Shown here one piece after another: positions 46,660 to 48,561 of a stretch of 48,561 nt of DNA. Position numbers and translations under genes: made by a program. The notes below the pieces were generated by a model. That model worked only from the letters and a program-made list of their open reading frames with translations. It was not told the origin of the DNA and ran no database searches. This stretch comes from a virus, in IMG/VR virus record IMGVR_UViG_3300028653_000001, positions 1 to 48,561 of that record. One strand, written 5' to 3'. Positions within the stretch are counted from its first letter, which is position 1. Every line of letters begins with the position of its first letter.

Positions 46660-46675
46660 TGCTATAACTATAGCA
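46660..46675. promoter_or_regulatory. Inverted repeat overlapping the early -10 (operator candidate)
   Basis: TGCTATA-AC-TATAGCA is a perfect 7-bp inverted repeat covering the -10 of the leftward promoter. A dimeric helix-turn-helix protein could bind it and block transcription. Confidence 0.45.
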
Positions 46676-46694
46676 CATCTGCATTAAAATGCAA
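46667..46694 (-). promoter_or_regulatory. Sigma-70-like promoter for the leftward unit
   Basis: On the minus strand TTGCAT (46689-46694), 16 bases ending GTGC, TATAGT (46667-46672). RNA would start near 46660, about 115 bases before ATG 46544. The -35 partly overlaps GCATTAAAATGC (46681-46692), a second small inverted repeat. Confidence 0.55.
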
Positions 46695-46997
46695 GGACTA
46701 TTTTAGCAACATTGTCATCTGCCATTGCTGGCGTAAAAGTCACCACTCTAACCCCTCAAACCAACCCCAAGCACAAACCCTTCCCTAAATAGTCATGTTG
46801 CTCACATGTGCGTCATGAGTGCGTCAATCGCATTGTCATTCAAAGAAAAGATTAAGCACAGTCTAAGCACATAAAAGATTAAGAAGCTTTGGGAGATTCT
46901 CTTTTGACGAACAAAACGACTGTAATCAAAAAGCTACCAGGAAAGGTTTTTCAAGATTTTCAAACGCTATCACCCTTTTGTCTGCCATGCTTAAGCC
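46695..46997. other. Divergent control region with short direct repeats
   Basis: About 300 bases without a gene between the two transcription units. GTGCGTCA occurs at 46808-46815 and 46819-46826 (11 bases apart, one helical turn). TAAGCACA occurs at 46853-46860 and 46864-46871, and AAAAGATTAAG at 46846-46856 and 46873-46883. It could hold the late promoter, a replication origin with iterons, or the packaging site next to terminase. A TTGACG box at 46904-46909 lacks a well-spaced -10. Confidence 0.5.
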
Positions 46998-47633
46998 ATG
47001 GAGCTCACAGAGTTTGAACGGTGGCAGCAGCAGGAAGAAGTGGTCAAGCAGTCCATCTTGGAAAAAGTGGACGGGCTAAATGAACGCCATGTTCGCTTTT
47101 GCCTTGAGTACATTGTAGACCTGGTTGGCAGACAGGCAGCAATACGTGCCGGTTACAGTGAAGACGCTGCCAGCCACACTGCATGGAAGATACTCAATCT
47201 CCCCGAGGCCCAGGCATACATCCAAAAACTGCTTGAGGAAAAGGCCAACCGCACCAAGGCCACCGCCGACAAAGTCATCAGCGAGTTATATCACCTTGTT
47301 AGCTTTGACCCCGTGTCAATTTTGTCAGAGGATGGGTGCCTTATCAAGGACATGCGTTCCATGCCTGCAGCGACGCGCAAATGTATTGCTGCCGTTGATA
47401 TACAGGAAACTTTTGAAGGCACCGGAGACAACCGCGTCTGGACAGGATATATCAAGAAAATTAAGTTCTGGGACAAAACCAAAGCCCTCGAAATGCTGGG
47501 CAAGCACCACAAGCTGATAACCGACCGGCTTGAAGCCAGCGCCCCTGATGGCGGCCCGTTGCTGGCCCCGGCGTTCATCATTGAGCCGGTGCGTGCATTA
47601 CAAGCAGTAGAACAACCAAATCCCGCAAGCTGA
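46998..47633 (+). CDS. terS: Terminase small subunit
   Basis: A 211-residue protein. DGLNERHVRFCLEYIVDLVGRQAAIRAGYSEDAASHTAWKIL is the helix-turn-helix N-terminus of the Terminase_2 family (N-x-x-Q/H-x-x-F-x-x-EY, A-A-I-R-AGYS). The C-terminal part (FWDKTKALEMLGKHHKL) is the conserved end that contacts the large subunit. It binds the packaging site and starts the late unit. No strong ribosome site precedes ATG 46998. The large subunit starts at 47637, three bases past the TGA. Confidence 0.88.
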   Translation: MELTEFERWQQQEEVVKQSILEKVDGLNERHVRFCLEYIVDLVGRQAAIRAGYSEDAASHTAWKILNLPEAQAYIQKLLEEKANRTKATADKVISELYHLVSFDPVSILSEDGCLIKDMRSMPAATRKCIAAVDIQETFEGTGDNRVWTGYIKKIKFWDKTKALEMLGKHHKLITDRLEASAPDGGPLLAPAFIIEPVRALQAVEQPNPAS

Positions 47634-47636
47634 TGA

Positions 47637-48561
47637 ATGAGTACAACCCTGCGCGAATGCCGAATACAATTTCCAGAAAAAGTGGTGCCCGTGTTGTTCG
47701 GCAAGGGGCGCTTGAAGGTTCTTCATGGAGGTCGCGGTGGTGCTAAGAGCTGGGCATTTGCAAGATATCTTGTTATCCGCGCAGCCAGAGAGAAGCTACG
47801 CATCCTCTGCGCCCGTGAAATCCAGAACAGCATCAAAGACAGCGTCTACCGACTCCTCGTTGACCAAATCTATGCGCTGGGGTTGCAAGCCCACTTCATC
47901 ATTCGTGCAGACAGTATCATCGGCCGCCACACCGGCGCCGAGTTCATCTTCAAGGGCCTGCGGCAAAACATCAGCGAGGTTAAGAGCCTTGAAGGCATTG
48001 ACATTTGCTGGGTTGAAGAAGCTGAGAAGGTTTCTCTCAATAGCTGGGACATTCTCACCCCAACCATCCGCAAAGAGAACAGCGAAATCATCGTCAGCTT
48101 CAACCCCGAAGATGAGAACAGTGCTACAGACCAAATGTTCCTCGGCAAGAACGGCCCTCCCCCTGACACCCTCATCGCCGAACTCAACTACCCGGACAAT
48201 CCCTGGTTCCCCGAAGTCCTGCGCAAGGAGATGGAATACTGTCGGCGTGTTGACCCCGATAAGTACAATCACGTCTGGCTGGGCAAGACCAAGAAGTACG
48301 GCGAGGCCTGCATTTTTGCCAGCAAGGTGTTCGTTGAGGCTTTTGATGACCCAACTGAAGACCAGCAAATGTACTACGGCATGGACTTCGGCTTCAGCGC
48401 CGCCCCCACAAGTCTGCACGCCTACTTCATCAAAGACAATAAGCTTTACGTTTGGCAAGAGGCTTACGGCCACGGCGTCGAGATCACTGAGCTGCCTGCG
48501 TTCGTGCGTAGTGTGCCTGGTACAGACAAGTGGAAGATACGCGCTGACAGTGAGCGCCCCG
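47637..48561 (+). CDS. terL: Terminase large subunit, N-terminal part
   Basis: First 308 residues of the packaging ATPase-nuclease; the gene runs off the window end and continues at base 1. ATG 47637 is three bases after the small-subunit stop and gives the protein MSTTLRECRIQFPEK. Walker A is HGGRGGAKS (30-38), Walker B IDICWVEEAE (121-130, with Glu127/128), the coupling motif SFNP (154-157), and the first nuclease acid Asp250 lies in YYGMDFGF. The motif set fits PBSX/Terminase_3-type TerL. An alternative ATG at 47633 is in another frame and gives no TerL. Confidence 0.93.
   Translation, partial: MSTTLRECRIQFPEKVVPVLFGKGRLKVLHGGRGGAKSWAFARYLVIRAAREKLRILCAREIQNSIKDSVYRLLVDQIYALGLQAHFIIRADSIIGRHTGAEFIFKGLRQNISEVKSLEGIDICWVEEAEKVSLNSWDILTPTIRKENSEIIVSFNPEDENSATDQMFLGKNGPPPDTLIAELNYPDNPWFPEVLRKEMEYCRRVDPDKYNHVWLGKTKKYGEACIFASKVFVEAFDDPTEDQQMYYGMDFGFSAAPTSLHAYFIKDNKLYVWQEAYGHGVEITELPAFVRSVPGTDKWKIRADSERP
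48435..48561 (+). repeat. Terminal direct repeat, right copy
   Basis: Identical to 1-127 over all 127 bases. The length equals a common assembler k-mer, and a physical end repeat would not be expected in mid-terL, so this is taken as an assembly overlap of a circular or circularly permuted genome. Confidence 0.95.

Noticed and set aside
46545-46680. Basic Lys/Arg-rich open frame upstream of the first early gene
   Set aside because: It has no ATG, GTG or TTG start, and its 5' end runs into the promoter. A seven-codon frame starting at the nearby ATG is too short to support.
1-48561. Physical direct terminal repeats of 127 bp
   Set aside because: The repeat lies inside terL, equals a usual k-mer length and the reading frame is seamless across the join, so it indicates circular assembly, not T7-like ends.
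1-48561. Lysogeny module (integrase, excisionase, attachment site)
   Set aside because: No integrase-like gene was seen. The HTH protein at 43845-44042 alone does not show a temperate lifestyle.
1-48561. tRNA genes or CRISPR arrays
   Set aside because: No cloverleaf with a conserved TTCGA-type arm and CCA end, and no regularly spaced repeats were seen. A covariance-model search would settle small or divergent cases.

Overview
This window is the complete genome of a tailed phage, cut open inside the large terminase gene. The last 127 bases (48435-48561) repeat the first 127 exactly, so the molecule closes into a circle of 48,434 bp. The overlap is most simply an assembly artefact (it equals a common k-mer size), not a physical end repeat. 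Contractile-tail genes (sheath, tube, baseplate J, gp25-like wedge, spike, DUF2612 protein) make it a myovirus. Sec-type signal peptides and a holin/membrane-gene cluster suggest a Gram-negative host. Three radical SAM enzymes fit a low-oxygen host. The species cannot be named from the sequence. No integrase, excisionase, DNA polymerase, helicase or tRNA gene was seen.

The genome has two opposed transcription units. The rightward late unit starts at the small terminase (46998), passes through the circle junction and runs to 24346. In order it holds packaging (TerS, TerL), portal, MuF-like head protein, a protease-scaffold polyprotein with a nested scaffold start, decoration protein and capsid, neck genes, sheath, tube, a tail chaperone pair made by -1 frameshifting, a short tape measure, baseplate, fibres, and small membrane/lysis genes. 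The leftward unit starts near 46660 and runs to 24343, where it collides tail to tail with the late unit (4-bp overlap). It carries many small early genes, a membrane-anchored muramidase-like enzyme, a second promoter with a structured leader, recombination genes (YqaJ exonuclease, RecT, SMC-like ATPase), a ParB-like protein next to an SPL-type radical SAM protein, a replisome-organiser-like protein, an HNH protein, a possible miniature histone-fold protein, an acyl carrier protein, a cold-shock protein and a sigma region-4 protein.

The most unusual block is 24343-30475, continuing to the acyl carrier gene at 31553. It is a tightly coupled cassette: a GroES-like protein, a small helical protein of the kind found near glycosyltransferases, a minimal split thiamine-diphosphate enzyme (E1-alpha-like plus E1-beta-like, both truncated to their cofactor domains), two radical SAM enzymes and three GT-A-type glycosyltransferases. 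Together they look like a phage-encoded pathway that builds and attaches a carbohydrate-like modification. The substrate is unknown.

Several genes are too short for a 60-codon cutoff and were found by reading the gaps: 30488-30667, 30676-30771, 32350-32514, 39737-39841, 39829-39963, 41834-41962, 41959-42138 and 42141-42272.
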